From positions 124,001 to 188,000 of the forward strand of contig NZ_JACIDN010000008.1 in assembly GCF_014196345.1 (NCBI RefSeq): a DNA stretch of 64,000 bases, written 5' to 3'. The DNA is from Methylobacterium brachythecii (GTDB taxonomy: Bacteria > Pseudomonadota > Alphaproteobacteria > Rhizobiales > Beijerinckiaceae). The notes under the pieces are model-generated. The model did no database searches, was not told the DNA's origin, and worked only from the letters and a program-made list of their open reading frames with translations. Numbering within the stretch: position 1 is the stretch's first letter; each line of letters starts with the position of its first letter. This document shows, piece by piece, positions 1-9,600 of this stretch. A program made the position numbers and the translations under genes.

Positions 1-653
1 ACATGCTGCAGCGTCCCGACGTGTTCTCCTCGCGCATGCGTGCCCTCGGCGTCGGCGATGGCGCGCAGATCGTCGTCTATGACGGCATGGGCCTATTCTC
101 GGCGCCGCGCGTCTGGTGGATGCTGCGCACCTATGGCGTGCGCGACGCCGTCATCCTCGAAGGCGGCCTGCCGGCCTGGCTGGCGGCCGGCCATCCGACC
201 GAGGACGGGCCCGGCCGAACGCGCGAGCGCCGCCACTTCACCGCCCGGCTCGATCACACTGCGGTGGCCAACGCGAACGACGTCGCGCGCGCCCTCGACC
301 GGAACTCGGCCCAGGTGGTCGACGCCCGCTCGGGACCGCGTTTCCGTGGCGAGGAAGCCGAGCCGCGCCCGGGCGTGCGCCCCGGCCACATGCCCGGCGC
401 CCGCAACGTGCACTACGCGGCCCTGCAGGCGAATGGCCGGCTCAAGGACGAGGCCTCGCTGCGCGCGGCCTTCGCCGAAGCCGGGGTGGATCTCGACCAG
501 CCGATCGTCACCACATGCGGCTCGGGGGTCACCGCCGCGATCGTCGCCCTGGCTCTCGAAACCCTCGGGCGGCCCCCGAAGGCACTCTACGACGGGTCGT
601 GGGCCGATTGGGGCTCGGACCAGGCACGGCCCGTGGCTACCGGGCCAGTCTGA
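1..653 (+). CDS. sseA: 3-mercaptopyruvate sulfurtransferase, C-terminal part
   Basis: Tandem-rhodanese sulfurtransferase that moves sulfur from 3-mercaptopyruvate to a thiophilic acceptor. The reading frame is open to the left edge, and about 60 residues of the first rhodanese domain are missing, so the ATG at position 3 is internal. The inactive first domain ends near visible residue 70 and the catalytic second domain follows. The active-site loop CGSGVTA, with Cys at visible residue 172, is the mercaptopyruvate type; thiosulfate sulfurtransferases usually carry CRKGVTA. The gene ends 240 bp before the TonB receptor and does not look co-transcribed with it. Confidence 0.9.
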   Translation, partial: MLQRPDVFSSRMRALGVGDGAQIVVYDGMGLFSAPRVWWMLRTYGVRDAVILEGGLPAWLAAGHPTEDGPGRTRERRHFTARLDHTAVANANDVARALDRNSAQVVDARSGPRFRGEEAEPRPGVRPGHMPGARNVHYAALQANGRLKDEASLRAAFAEAGVDLDQPIVTTCGSGVTAAIVALALETLGRPPKALYDGSWADWGSDQARPVATGPV

Positions 654-837
654 GGCTTCCAAGCGCGCCACCACGCCCGGAACACGTGGCACGACGCTCC
701 CGAACTGCTGCGAGACCTTCGCTCTAGACGTGGCTGACCTTCCGCGTCGCTCAGGGCATCAGAGAGGGGGCAGAGCGTCGCGTCGATGCGCTTCTGCAAC
801 ACCGGGCAGGCCTCGTCCGAACGCCCGCGATTTGCGC

Positions 838-884
838 TTGTAACATTATCACATTCGCATGATGAAACATTGTAACGTTTTATC
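838..884 (+). promoter_or_regulatory. AT-rich palindromes resembling Zur boxes
   Basis: This AT-rich stretch in high-GC surroundings lies just upstream of a zinc-type TonB receptor. It holds two imperfect dyads: GTAACATTATCACATT at 840-855 and AACATTGTAACGTT at 866-879. By hand, the first matches about 13 of 18 positions, and the second about 10 of 14 core positions, of the alphaproteobacterial Zur pattern as I remember it (AATGTTATAACATT core). Position and resemblance suggest zinc-dependent repression; the assignment is inference. Confidence 0.45.
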
Positions 885-895
885 GGCGAGGCGTG

Positions 896-3034
896 ATGCG
901 TGGTGCTTTTTGGTCGGAAGGACGGCGTGCAACCCTCCTCTATGGAACGGCCCTTGCCACCGCCCTGCTTCCGCTCGGAGCCGTCGCGGCACCGCAGGCG
1001 GAGGTGTTGGATGAGATCAGCGTCACCTCGGTGAGCCCGGTCCAAGCCAGGACGACACCGATCGCCAATCCCGGCTTCGGCGTATTGCCGGTAGCCACCG
1101 ACACCTTCTCGCCAGTCACGGTGGTCACGCAGGACCAAATCGCTCGCAACCAGCCGACCACGCTCGGCGATGCGCTGGCCGACCGCCCCGGCCTGTCCTC
1201 ATCGAGCTACGCGCCAGGCGCCGCCTCGCGGCCGATCATCCGTGGCCTCGACAATGCGCGGGTGCGCATCCAGGAGAACGGCGTCATCACCGGCGACGTG
1301 TCCGACCTCGGCGAGGATCACGGCGTGCCGATGAACCCGCTGGTCGATCAGCGCATCGAGGTCATCCGCGGCCCCGCGACGTTGCGCTACGGCTCGGGCT
1401 CGATCGGCGGGGTGGTCTCGTCTGAAAACAACCGGGTGCCGACCTTCATTCCGGCCAAGGGCTATTCCGGACAGGTCACCACCGGCTTCTCGAGCGTCGA
1501 CGCTGGCCGGCTCGGCGCCGCAACGGTCGATGCCGGCGGCGACGGCATCGCGGTCCACGCAGACGGTTTCGCCAGCGCAACCGACAGCTACGCCATCCCC
1601 GGCGGCATCCAGCGCAACTCGGCGACGCAGTCGCAGGGCGGCTCGGTCGGCATTTCGGCGATCGGCGATCGCGGCTTCGTCGGCATCGCCTTCAGCCACT
1701 ACGACGCGCTCTACCAGATCCCCGGCGGCGAGGCCGAACAGGCGCGCACCCGCCTCGACCCGCGCCAGGACAAGGTGACCTCGCGCGGCGAGTACCGGCC
1801 GACGGAAGGGCCGTTCGAGGTGATCCGCTACTGGGCCGGCGGCTCGGTCTATCGTCACGACGAGATCGGGATCGGCGAGAACGGCATCGACGGACTCCAG
1901 GCGACCTTCAAGAATCGCGAGGTCGAGGCACGCGTCGAACTGCAGCACGTGCCCGTCACGCTGCCCTTCGGCACGCTCACCGGCGCCCTCGGCCTGCAGA
2001 GCGGGCGCCGTGTCCTGAACTCGGCACTGGAATCCTTCCTGCCGCCGACGGATTCGCGCAGCAACGCCGCCTACCTTTTCGAGGAGCTGAACGTCGGCAA
2101 CGGTCTGCGCTTCCAGGCAGCCGGCCGCATCGAGGGCGATCGGATCGCCAGCACCGCAACGCTGTTTCCGTCGGATTACCTACCGGTGCCCGGCGAAGAC
2201 CCGGAGCAATTTCGCCTGACCCGGCGCTTCGCTCCGAAGAGCGCCAGCGTGGGCGCGCTGCAGGATCTGCCCTACGGTTTCGTCGCGAGCCTGAACGGCT
2301 CCTATGTCGAGCGCGCACCGACTGGCTACGAGCTGTTTTCGCAAGGCCCGCACGACGCCACCGCGACCTTCGAGATCGGCAATCCGAACCTAAAGCTCGA
2401 GCGTGCCCGCACTGCCGAGATCAGCATTCGCCGCGCCGAAGGGCCGTTCCGCCTCGACGCGACAGGTTATTACACGCGCTATACCGGCTTCATCTACCGC
2501 AACTACACCGGCGCCCTCTGCGACGACGACTTCGCCTCCTGCGGCAGCGGCAGCGAGCTGCGCCAGATCGTCTACCGGCAACAGAACGCGACATTCTACG
2601 GCGCCGAAATCGGTGCTCAGATCGATCTGCTTCCCGTCGGCAATGGCTGGGCGGGCATCGAGGCGCAATACGACTTCGTCCACGCTCAGTTCGATGACGG
2701 CAGCTACGTGCCGCGCATTCCCCCGCACCGGCTCGGCGGCGGCGTCTTCGTCAGGGCGGACGGCTGGTACGCGCGGGTGAACCTACTCCACGCCTTCGAT
2801 CACACCGAAATCGCGGCCTTCGAGACCACGACCGCCGGTTGGAACGACCTGCGCGCCGAGGTCAGCTACACGAAGTCGCTCGACCCGGCCCTCTACGGCG
2901 CGAGCGAGGTCACGCTCGGCCTCCAGGGCCGCAACCTGCTCGACGACGACATCCGCAACTCGGCCTCCTTCAAAAAGGACGAGATCCTGCTGCAGGGCCG
3001 AAACGTGCGGCTGTTCATGACCGCACGCTTCTGA
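896..3034 (+). CDS. TonB-dependent outer membrane receptor, ZnuD-like
   Basis: Outer-membrane receptor of about 712 residues that would import a metal using TonB energy. A signal peptide ends near residue 32 and is followed by a TonB-box-like DEISVTS. The plug domain runs from about residue 65 to 180 and contains RPIIRGLDNARVRIQENG, a DVSDLGEDHGVP stretch and IEVIRGPATLRYGSGSIGG. A 22-strand barrel follows and ends in the aromatic residue Phe (FMTARF). The DLGEDHGVP plug segment resembles ZnuD-type zinc receptors. The start could be the GTG at 893 or the ATG at 896, behind GCGAGG. Zur-like dyads lie immediately upstream and a metallothionein gene converges from downstream, both in line with zinc handling. 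The exact substrate is inferred. Confidence 0.85.
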   Translation: MRGAFWSEGRRATLLYGTALATALLPLGAVAAPQAEVLDEISVTSVSPVQARTTPIANPGFGVLPVATDTFSPVTVVTQDQIARNQPTTLGDALADRPGLSSSSYAPGAASRPIIRGLDNARVRIQENGVITGDVSDLGEDHGVPMNPLVDQRIEVIRGPATLRYGSGSIGGVVSSENNRVPTFIPAKGYSGQVTTGFSSVDAGRLGAATVDAGGDGIAVHADGFASATDSYAIPGGIQRNSATQSQGGSVGISAIGDRGFVGIAFSHYDALYQIPGGEAEQARTRLDPRQDKVTSRGEYRPTEGPFEVIRYWAGGSVYRHDEIGIGENGIDGLQATFKNREVEARVELQHVPVTLPFGTLTGALGLQSGRRVLNSALESFLPPTDSRSNAAYLFEELNVGNGLRFQAAGRIEGDRIASTATLFPSDYLPVPGEDPEQFRLTRRFAPKSASVGALQDLPYGFVASLNGSYVERAPTGYELFSQGPHDATATFEIGNPNLKLERARTAEISIRRAEGPFRLDATGYYTRYTGFIYRNYTGALCDDDFASCGSGSELRQIVYRQQNATFYGAEIGAQIDLLPVGNGWAGIEAQYDFVHAQFDDGSYVPRIPPHRLGGGVFVRADGWYARVNLLHAFDHTEIAAFETTTAGWNDLRAEVSYTKSLDPALYGASEVTLGLQGRNLLDDDIRNSASFKKDEILLQGRNVRLFMTARF

Positions 3035-3037
3035 GGC

Positions 3038-3211
3038 TCAGCCGTGGCAGCTGCAGCCGGCGTGGTTGCAGCCGTCATGGTCGGGATGCCCCTTCGCGCA
3101 TTCGTCGCAGCAGAAGGCCTTGCCCTCGTGCTGCACCGCCTTCGCGACCGAGACCACACAGACGCAGTCCGGGCAGGCACATTTCACCATCTCGACGTCG
3201 ACGCTGGCCAT
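3038..3211 (-). CDS. Bacterial metallothionein (SmtA/BmtA type)
   Basis: A 57-residue cytoplasmic metal-binding protein read directly from the sequence. It begins MASVDVEMVKCACPDCVCVV and has ten cysteines (residues 11, 13, 16, 18, 34, 35, 38, 48, 53, 55) and histidines at 28, 42, 45, 50 and 56. The layout KCACxxCxC, then FCCxxCAxGH, then GCxHxGCxC matches the zinc/cadmium-binding SmtA fold. A GAGGAGA ribosome site sits just upstream of the ATG. The stop codon lies 3 bp past the end of the convergent TonB receptor gene. It is short enough to be missed by length-filtered gene callers. Family assignment is strong; which metal induces it is unknown. Confidence 0.9.
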   Translation of the reverse strand: MASVDVEMVKCACPDCVCVVSVAKAVQHEGKAFCCDECAKGHPDHDGCNHAGCSCHG

Positions 3212-3275
3212 GTCGGTCTCCTCGAGTGCAGATCCGCGGCGGAAACGGCGCAGATCGAACAGCCAGCGTAGAACG

Positions 3276-3303
3276 AAAAAGCCGGACCCGCGAGGAGCCC
3301 GGC
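3276..3303 (-). terminator. Rho-independent terminator of the DUF6481 gene
   Basis: On the minus strand, GCCGG pairs with CCGGC around a GC-rich loop and is followed directly by five T residues (A run at 3276-3280 on plus). It lies about 57 bp beyond the stop of the DUF6481 gene. Confidence 0.6.
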
Positions 3304-3360
3304 TCGATCGATATTTCGTTTCGAGGGGGGGGCTGCGCCGACGTGTCGGCGCGCGTCCAA

Positions 3361-3741
3361 TCAGCGCTTGATCTTTACGCGAGCCTTGCGGGCGGCGTAG
3401 CGCGCGTCACGTGCGGCCTTGCGTTCCTCGGTCTCCTGGGCCTTGCGGGCGGCGAGTGCGGCGGCTTCCGCCTCTTCGCGCTCGATCTGGGCCTTGAGCT
3501 CGGCTTCCTCGCGAAGCCGCTTCTCCTCGGCCGCCTTGCGCTCGGCCTCGACGCGGGCGCGCTCGCGCTCGCGGGTTCGGTCCTCACGCGCTTTGGAGAC
3601 CTCGGCGCGAGCCTTGGCCTTCGCGATCATCTCGGGATCGTCGAGGGCCGGCCGGGACTTGAACTTCTCAAGCAGGGCCGCCTTGGCATTCTGCGAATTC
3701 TGGCGGCGGTCGTCGAAATTACGATAGTCGAATGCGCCCAT
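3361..3741 (-). CDS. DUF6481 family protein, charged coiled coil
   Basis: A 126-residue cytoplasmic protein of unknown function. After a short N-terminal segment (MGAFDYRNFDDRR), residues 45-126 are almost entirely Ala, Glu, Arg and Lys, which predicts one long charged helix or coiled coil ending in a basic tail. This composition fits the DUF6481 family common in Hyphomicrobiales. The ATG is preceded by GAAAGG. It is transcribed alone, with a terminator downstream and the cold-shock gene upstream on the same strand more than 200 bp away. Because of the low-complexity helix, the family call rests mainly on the N-terminus and overall length. Confidence 0.75.
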   Translation of the reverse strand: MGAFDYRNFDDRRQNSQNAKAALLEKFKSRPALDDPEMIAKAKARAEVSKAREDRTRERERARVEAERKAAEEKRLREEAELKAQIEREEAEAAALAARKAQETEERKAARDARYAARKARVKIKR

Positions 3742-3964
3742 CTGACCTTTCTCGTGTGATGACCTGAAACCCCGCCGGGGTCTGAGCAGATTTCCACGGC
3801 AGGAGGGACCCGGATCGGAGCCGGGCTACGCAACGGCGCAGCCGATGCACGTTTGCGCCGCAACAATCAACGTGAGACTCGCGCCTCGCATGCGCGCCGT
3901 GGACAAATTTCCGCAAGCGTTGCGCGAAATCTTCAAAGACGCCTAACGCCGACCTTCGCCGGCG

Positions 3965-4174
3965 TCAGCCGGCCTGCAGGTTCACGGCAGCGGCCTTGCC
4001 GCTACGCTTGTCGTTCTCGACGTCGAAGCTCACCTTCTGACCCTCGGCGAGGCCGCGTAGGCCAGCTGCCTGGACGGCGGAGACGTGAACGAACACGTCC
4101 TTGCCGCCGGTATCGGGCTGGATGAAGCCGTAACCCTTGATCTCATCGAACCATTTCACGGTGCCCGTCTGCAT
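3965..4174 (-). CDS. cspA: Cold-shock protein
   Basis: A 69-residue single-domain cold-shock protein that binds single-stranded RNA and DNA through an OB-fold barrel. Both nucleic-acid-binding motifs are visible: KGYGFIQ near residues 13-19 and VFVHVSA near 27-33. The start MQTGTVKWF is the usual family start and has GGAGA about 9 bp upstream; the longer open frame would add an unlikely Arg-rich extension. The gene stands alone, with roughly 460 bp of non-coding DNA upstream that may hold a long 5' leader, as many csp genes have. The specific paralogue name is not certain. Confidence 0.92.
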   Translation of the reverse strand: MQTGTVKWFDEIKGYGFIQPDTGGKDVFVHVSAVQAAGLRGLAEGQKVSFDVENDKRSGKAAAVNLQAG

Positions 4175-4637
4175 TCGGTCATCTCCGTTTGGCCGACCCT
4201 TTCCGCGAACGGTGTCGAGCCTCGATCGAGGCCGATGCATCCGTCGCGGCGGAAGTCGTCATTCGGCCGCTGCACTCAGTCTCGTGGACGTTTTCTGGCG
4301 AGGTGGCCGTGGGTCGCGCAATGGCCTTGAGTTAGGTCGCGCCCGCCGGAGCGGCAAGAGTCCACAACCTGTTGGAATCTCGCCCCACGCTCTCGTCAAC
4401 CGTAGGGAAGGGAGGGCGAAAAGGCAGCCAAGGTTGCCCCGACCCCCACCTTGCGGCTAGGCTTGGGCATAACGAAAGCCGCAGAACAGCGTCCGGTCCG
4501 AGCCTTTCGACGGCTCGTCCCGACGCCCCGAGCGGCATATCCGTCGAGGGGTGAGCAGATGGCAGACGGTTCGTTGGACATTCGCGGGCAAAGCTCCGGT
4601 GCGCTGACGCACACGACTGGATGACCATCGCGATCCA
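4175..4637. other. Intergenic region between cspA and tamA
   Basis: About 460 bp between divergent genes. No open frame here has a convincing ribosome site, codon pattern or family resemblance. It presumably holds the promoters and leaders of cspA (minus) and tamA (plus). I could not pin down promoter elements. Confidence 0.5.
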
Positions 4638-6647
4638 GTGCTTGTCCTGACCCCGTCGTGGGCCCCCAATTTCCCTAGCCACCGTTTCAGCCGCCAGTCC
4701 GTCTGGGCGCTGGCGATTGCGTGCATAGCCGCCTTGGCCGTGCCGCAGCCGGCGTGCGCCTTCGATTTCTTCGGCCTTTTCGGCGGCGAGGAAGAGCCCC
4801 CGCCGCCGAGCGCGACGGCTCTGCCCTACACGGTCCGCATCACCGGCGTCGACGACAACGACGTGGTCCAGGCGCTCCAGGACACGTCGACCCTCTACCG
4901 CCTGCGCCAGGAGCCGCCGCCCGATGGCGAGGGGCTGGTGCGCCGTGCCGAGGCCGACCAACGCCGTCTCAACGAAGTCCTGTCGGGATACGGCTACTAC
5001 CAGGGTACGGTGTCGATCCGCGTCGATGGCGTGACCGTGACCGGCGAGTCCTCGCTGGCGGCCGCGGCGCGCACGGCGGAAGGATCTCGCAGCCGCGCGC
5101 TGGTGCCGGTGAAGATCGTCGTCGATCTCGGGCCGGCCTACACGGTGCGCTCCGTGACCGTGCGCGATCGGGCCGGGCGCAGCTTCCCCGGCGAGGTCCT
5201 CCCGGAAAAATTCGTCCGCACCGACGACGACGCGCCGGCACGCTCGGCCACCGTGCTCGCCCGCGAAGCCCGGATCGTCGATCGCTTTCGTGCCCTCGGC
5301 CATCCCTTCGCGAAGGTGGTCTCGCGCGATCCCGTCGTGGACGATGCCGCCCATGTCATGGACGTCGCCTTCACGGTCGATCCCGGACCGAAGGCAGGCA
5401 TCGGAGAGGTCACGGTCTCCGGCGGCGAGGGCATCGACCCGGCCGTCGTGCGGTCCTTCATCTATGCGGAGCCCGGCGATCCCTATTCGCCGAAGGCGAT
5501 CTCGGATATCCGCCGGACGGTCGCCAAGGTCGAGGGCGTCGGCTCGATCCGAGTGCGAGAGGGCGAGACCCTCGACGCCAACGGCAACCTCCCGGTCTTC
5601 GTCGAGATCGGCGAGCGAGAGCGCAACCTGCTCGGCGTCTCCGCTCGCTATTCCACAGTCGATGGGCCGGGCGTGCGGGCCTACTACGCCAACCGCAACC
5701 TGTTCGGCGGCGGCGAGACCTTCCGCATCGATGCCGACCTCTACTATCTCGGCCTCGGCTACGACCCATTCGCGCAGCAGCGCAAGTTCGCCGGCATCGA
5801 CACGACAGGGCTCGGCGGCCGGCTCTCCGCGACGTTCGTGAAGCCCGCGCTCGAAGGCACGCGCAACGACCTTCTCGCCAACGTCTTCGTCACCCGCGAG
5901 GTGCAGCAGAGCTACCTCGTCGACGCGGCCGGCGCCTCGGTCGGCCTGCGCCACCGCTTCTCGGACAGCTTCTCGGCCCAAATCGGTCTCGACGGTCAGG
6001 TCGGCCGGTCGCAAGATGCGCTCGGCAAGGTCGATTACCGCCTGTTCGGCGTGCCCCTCTCGGTGAATTACGATTCGACCGACAGCCTGCTCGATCCGAC
6101 CAAGGGCGTGCGCCTGTCGGCCTCGGCGACGCCCTATCCGAGCTTCCTCGGCTCCGATCCGGGCATCTTCGTCGCGAAGGCGCAGGGATCGACCTATTAC
6201 GCCCTCGATGAGGACGCGAACTACATCCTCGCCGGCCGCATCGGCTTCGGCTCGGTCTCTGGGGCCTCGCTCGCGGAGATCCCGGACAATTTCCGCTTCT
6301 TCGGCGGCGGCGGCGGATCGGTGCGCGGCTTCGCCTACCGGACGCTGGGCCCGCGCGGACCGTTCAACCTGCCGATCGGCGGCCGCAGCCTGCTGGAGGC
6401 CTCGATCGAAGCCCGCATCAAGGTCACCGACACGATCGGCGTAGTGCCGTTCTTCGATGCCGGAACGGCCTTCGCCTCGTCCCTGCCCGATTTCGATGAG
6501 CGTATCCGCAAGGCGGTCGGCATCGGCCTCCGCTACTACACGGGCATCGGCCCGATCCGTGTCGACCTCGCTTTCCCGCTCGACACGATCAAGGGTTACC
6601 ACGAGCGCCCGGTCGCCCTGTATATCAGCTTAGGGCAAGCGTTTTGA
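4638..6647 (+). CDS. tamA: Autotransporter assembly factor TamA (BamA/TamA family)
   Basis: Omp85-family outer-membrane protein, 669 residues, that works with TamB in placing proteins or lipids in the outer membrane. A signal peptide ends at about residue 41 (...VPQPACA) and is followed by a short acidic Pro-rich stretch. Three POTRA domains span about residues 60-330. The 16-strand barrel ends in Phe (LYISLGQAF), and GSVRGF at about 560 is the conserved lid-lock RGF motif. The annotated start is a GTG without a strong ribosome site, so the true N-terminus may be slightly later. The stop overlaps the tamB start (TGATG), the classic tamAB arrangement. Confidence 0.92.
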   Translation: MLVLTPSWAPNFPSHRFSRQSVWALAIACIAALAVPQPACAFDFFGLFGGEEEPPPPSATALPYTVRITGVDDNDVVQALQDTSTLYRLRQEPPPDGEGLVRRAEADQRRLNEVLSGYGYYQGTVSIRVDGVTVTGESSLAAAARTAEGSRSRALVPVKIVVDLGPAYTVRSVTVRDRAGRSFPGEVLPEKFVRTDDDAPARSATVLAREARIVDRFRALGHPFAKVVSRDPVVDDAAHVMDVAFTVDPGPKAGIGEVTVSGGEGIDPAVVRSFIYAEPGDPYSPKAISDIRRTVAKVEGVGSIRVREGETLDANGNLPVFVEIGERERNLLGVSARYSTVDGPGVRAYYANRNLFGGGETFRIDADLYYLGLGYDPFAQQRKFAGIDTTGLGGRLSATFVKPALEGTRNDLLANVFVTREVQQSYLVDAAGASVGLRHRFSDSFSAQIGLDGQVGRSQDALGKVDYRLFGVPLSVNYDSTDSLLDPTKGVRLSASATPYPSFLGSDPGIFVAKAQGSTYYALDEDANYILAGRIGFGSVSGASLAEIPDNFRFFGGGGGSVRGFAYRTLGPRGPFNLPIGGRSLLEASIEARIKVTDTIGVVPFFDAGTAFASSLPDFDERIRKAVGIGLRYYTGIGPIRVDLAFPLDTIKGYHERPVALYISLGQAF

Positions 6648-9600
6648 TGGTGGTTGCCGGAACGGCACGAAGCCGCGCGATCGCGGCGTTTCTCATCCTG
6701 CTGCTCCTCGCAGTCGCGCTCCCGGTCGGCCTGTCTCGTGCCGCCGACGGCGAGAAGACGATGCTCGGGGGTCTCCTCTCGAAAACGCTCTCGACGCCCG
6801 CCTCCAAGGTGACGATCGGCGGTGTCGACGGCGCGCTTTCCTCCGATTCCACCATCCGCGACGTCACGATCAGCGATCGCGACGGGGTCTGGCTGAAGCT
6901 CGACCGCGCCCGCCTCGTCTGGAGCCGTCTCGCGCTTCTGTCCGGCCGCCTCCAGGTCGACAGCCTGGAGATCGGCCGGCTCGAGGTCATGAGGAAGCCG
7001 CTTCCCGATCCGAACGCCGTGCCGGCCGAAGCACCCGACGGCAAGCTGCTGCCGGACCTGCCGGTGAAGGTCGAGGTGAAGGGCTTCAAGCTCGGCGAAC
7101 TGGTCCTCGGCGAGCCCATCGCAGGCCAGCCTGCGCGGCTTACGGCCGAAGGCAAGGTCAAGCTCGGCAACCCCTCCGAGGGCCTCGACCTCGACGTCGA
7201 CGCCCGCCGCCTCGACGCCACAGGGCGCTTCCTCGCCAAGCTGCTGTTCGTGCCCAAGGGCGAGACGCTGGAACTGAAGACGAGCCTCGTCGAGGAGGCG
7301 CATGGCCTGCTCTCGAAGGCTGGCGGCCTGCCCGGCGAGCCGCCGATCAACCTGAACCTCGAAGGCCACGGCACCCTCGATGCCTGGAACGCCCGGCTCG
7401 ATTTCGACGCCGGCCCCGACATCGGCGCCAAGGGCACTGCCCGCATCTCCCGCATCGGCAAGGAAAGGCGGATGAGCCTCGACCTCGCCTCGCGGATCGA
7501 GGGGCTGGTGCCGGGTCCGGCCGCGGCGATTCTCTCTGGCACCACGAAGCTCGAAGGCAGCCTCGGCTTCGCCGATAGCGGCGCCTTCCGCATCGACCGG
7601 CTGGAGCTGACCTCGCGCACGGCCCGGCTGGCGGCCACCGGCGGCATCACCGCCGACCGCGTTGCCGACTTGGCGATCCAGGCCCGCGCCGTCCCGACCG
7701 AGGGCGGCGTCACCAAAGCGAACGAGACCGAGCTGCAGACCCTCGTCTTCGACGGCAGCCTCAAAGGCCCCCTCGCCTCCCCCGTGGTGAAGGGCGCACT
7801 CAATGCCGCCGGCCTGCGCACCAGGGAATCGTCCCTCGACCGGATCGAGGCGAAGATCGGCGCGGAGCCGATCGGCAACGATCCCAAGGCTTCCCGCTTC
7901 GGATTGATGGCGGATGCCAAGATCGACGGCCTGCGCCTCGCCGATCCCGCCCTGCGCCGGGCCATCGGTTCGCGCGCCACCCTGACGCTGCGCGCCGCTT
8001 CTACAGCCGACGGCAATCTCGACGTCTCGACCCTGACCCTCGACGCCGACACGGCCCGGCTGACCTATGCCGGCCGCATCGGCCAGAACACGCTGACCGG
8101 CACCATCGAAGCCGCGCTCGCCGATATCGGTGCCTTCTCGGGCGTCGCCGGCCGCACGCTTGCCGGTCGTCTCGACGCCAAGGCCGCGCTCAGCGGCGAC
8201 CCCGCCCGGAAATCGGTCGCGGCCGATCTCGACCTGCGCGGCCAGGGCCTCGTGCTCGGCATCGACGCCGCCGACCGTCTGCTCGGCCGCGAGCCCACGC
8301 TCACTGGCCGCGTCTCGCAGGCCTTCGACGGCTACGGCTTCGACCGGCTGAAGCTCACCGGCGCCACGATCGCCGCGACCCTGCAGGGTCAGGCGACGCA
8401 GTCCCAGGCCGACGTCACCGGCCGCATCGATCTCAGCGACCTCTCCGCCCTCGACGAGCGTCTGAAGGGCCACGCGGGTCTCGACGCCCACCTCACGGGT
8501 TCGCTCCTGTCGCCGGCTCTGACCGCGACCATCGCCGTGCCGGAGGGTTCGGCGAATGCGAAGCCGATCAGGAACATGCGCATCGACGCAGCCCTCGCCG
8601 ACCTGACGAACGCGCTCAACGGCACCGTGCGGCTCAGCGGCAGCGTCGCCGAAAAACCGCTGACCGGAGAGGCGCGGATCGCGAGGCCCGCTCCGAAGGA
8701 ATTCTCGCTCGATCAACTCGCCTTCGCGCTCGGCTCCGTCACGGTGGACGGCCGCGCGGCCGTGAACATCGGCACGCTGCTGAGCGAGGGCCGCATCGCG
8801 CTCCGCGCCGGCAATCTCGGCGACCTCTCGCCCCTGGCGCTCGCGCCGATGGGCGGCAATCTCGACGCGGCGATCACGCTTTCCCGCGAGGGCGGCCGCC
8901 AGGACGCCGCGATCCGCGCCACGGGCGCCTCGCTGCGCTACGACCGCTACGGCCTCGCGCGGCTCGACGCCGACCTGACGGCGCGGGACGTCCGCGCTCA
9001 CCCCTCGCTCGATGGCAGACTCAATGCGGACCGGCTCGTCGCCGCGGGCCAGACCATCGACACCGTGCGGCTCGCCGCGACCGGCTCCCAGGCGGCGAGC
9101 GACGTGACCCTCACCGCCCAGGCCCGTGGCTTCGCCCTCGACGGGGCCGCCCGGCTGGTCCCGGGCGACGCGACACGGATCGAGCTGCAGCGCTTCTCGG
9201 CCATCCGCGGTGGCGACAAGGTCACGCTCGCAGGTCCCGCCAGCGTGACCATCGAGGACGGCGCGGCCGTGATCGATGGCTTGAGCATCGCAGCGGGCTC
9301 GGGCCGCGTCAGCGTGCAGGGCCGCGCCGGCAAGACCCTCGACCTGAAAGTCGGCATCCGTGCCCTGCCATTGGCCATGGCCCGCATCGCCTCGCCGAGC
9401 CTCGCGCTCTCGGGCACCGTCGAGGGCGATGCCGACATTCACGGCTCGGCGCAGCGCCCCGAAGGCCACTATGCGCTCACCGTCTCGCGCCTCGTCGCGC
9501 CGGAGACCCGCAAGGCCGGCTTGCCGCCGATCGACGCCAAGGCGAGCGGCACGCTGACCGACGGCGCTGCGAGCATCGACGGCCGCATCTCGGCCGGGCG

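Noticed and set aside
3946..3965. ACGCCG/CGGCGT hairpin at the cspA stop codon
   Set aside because: The stem is only 6 bp and overlaps the stop codon, with no clear T run on the minus strand; too weak to list as a terminator.
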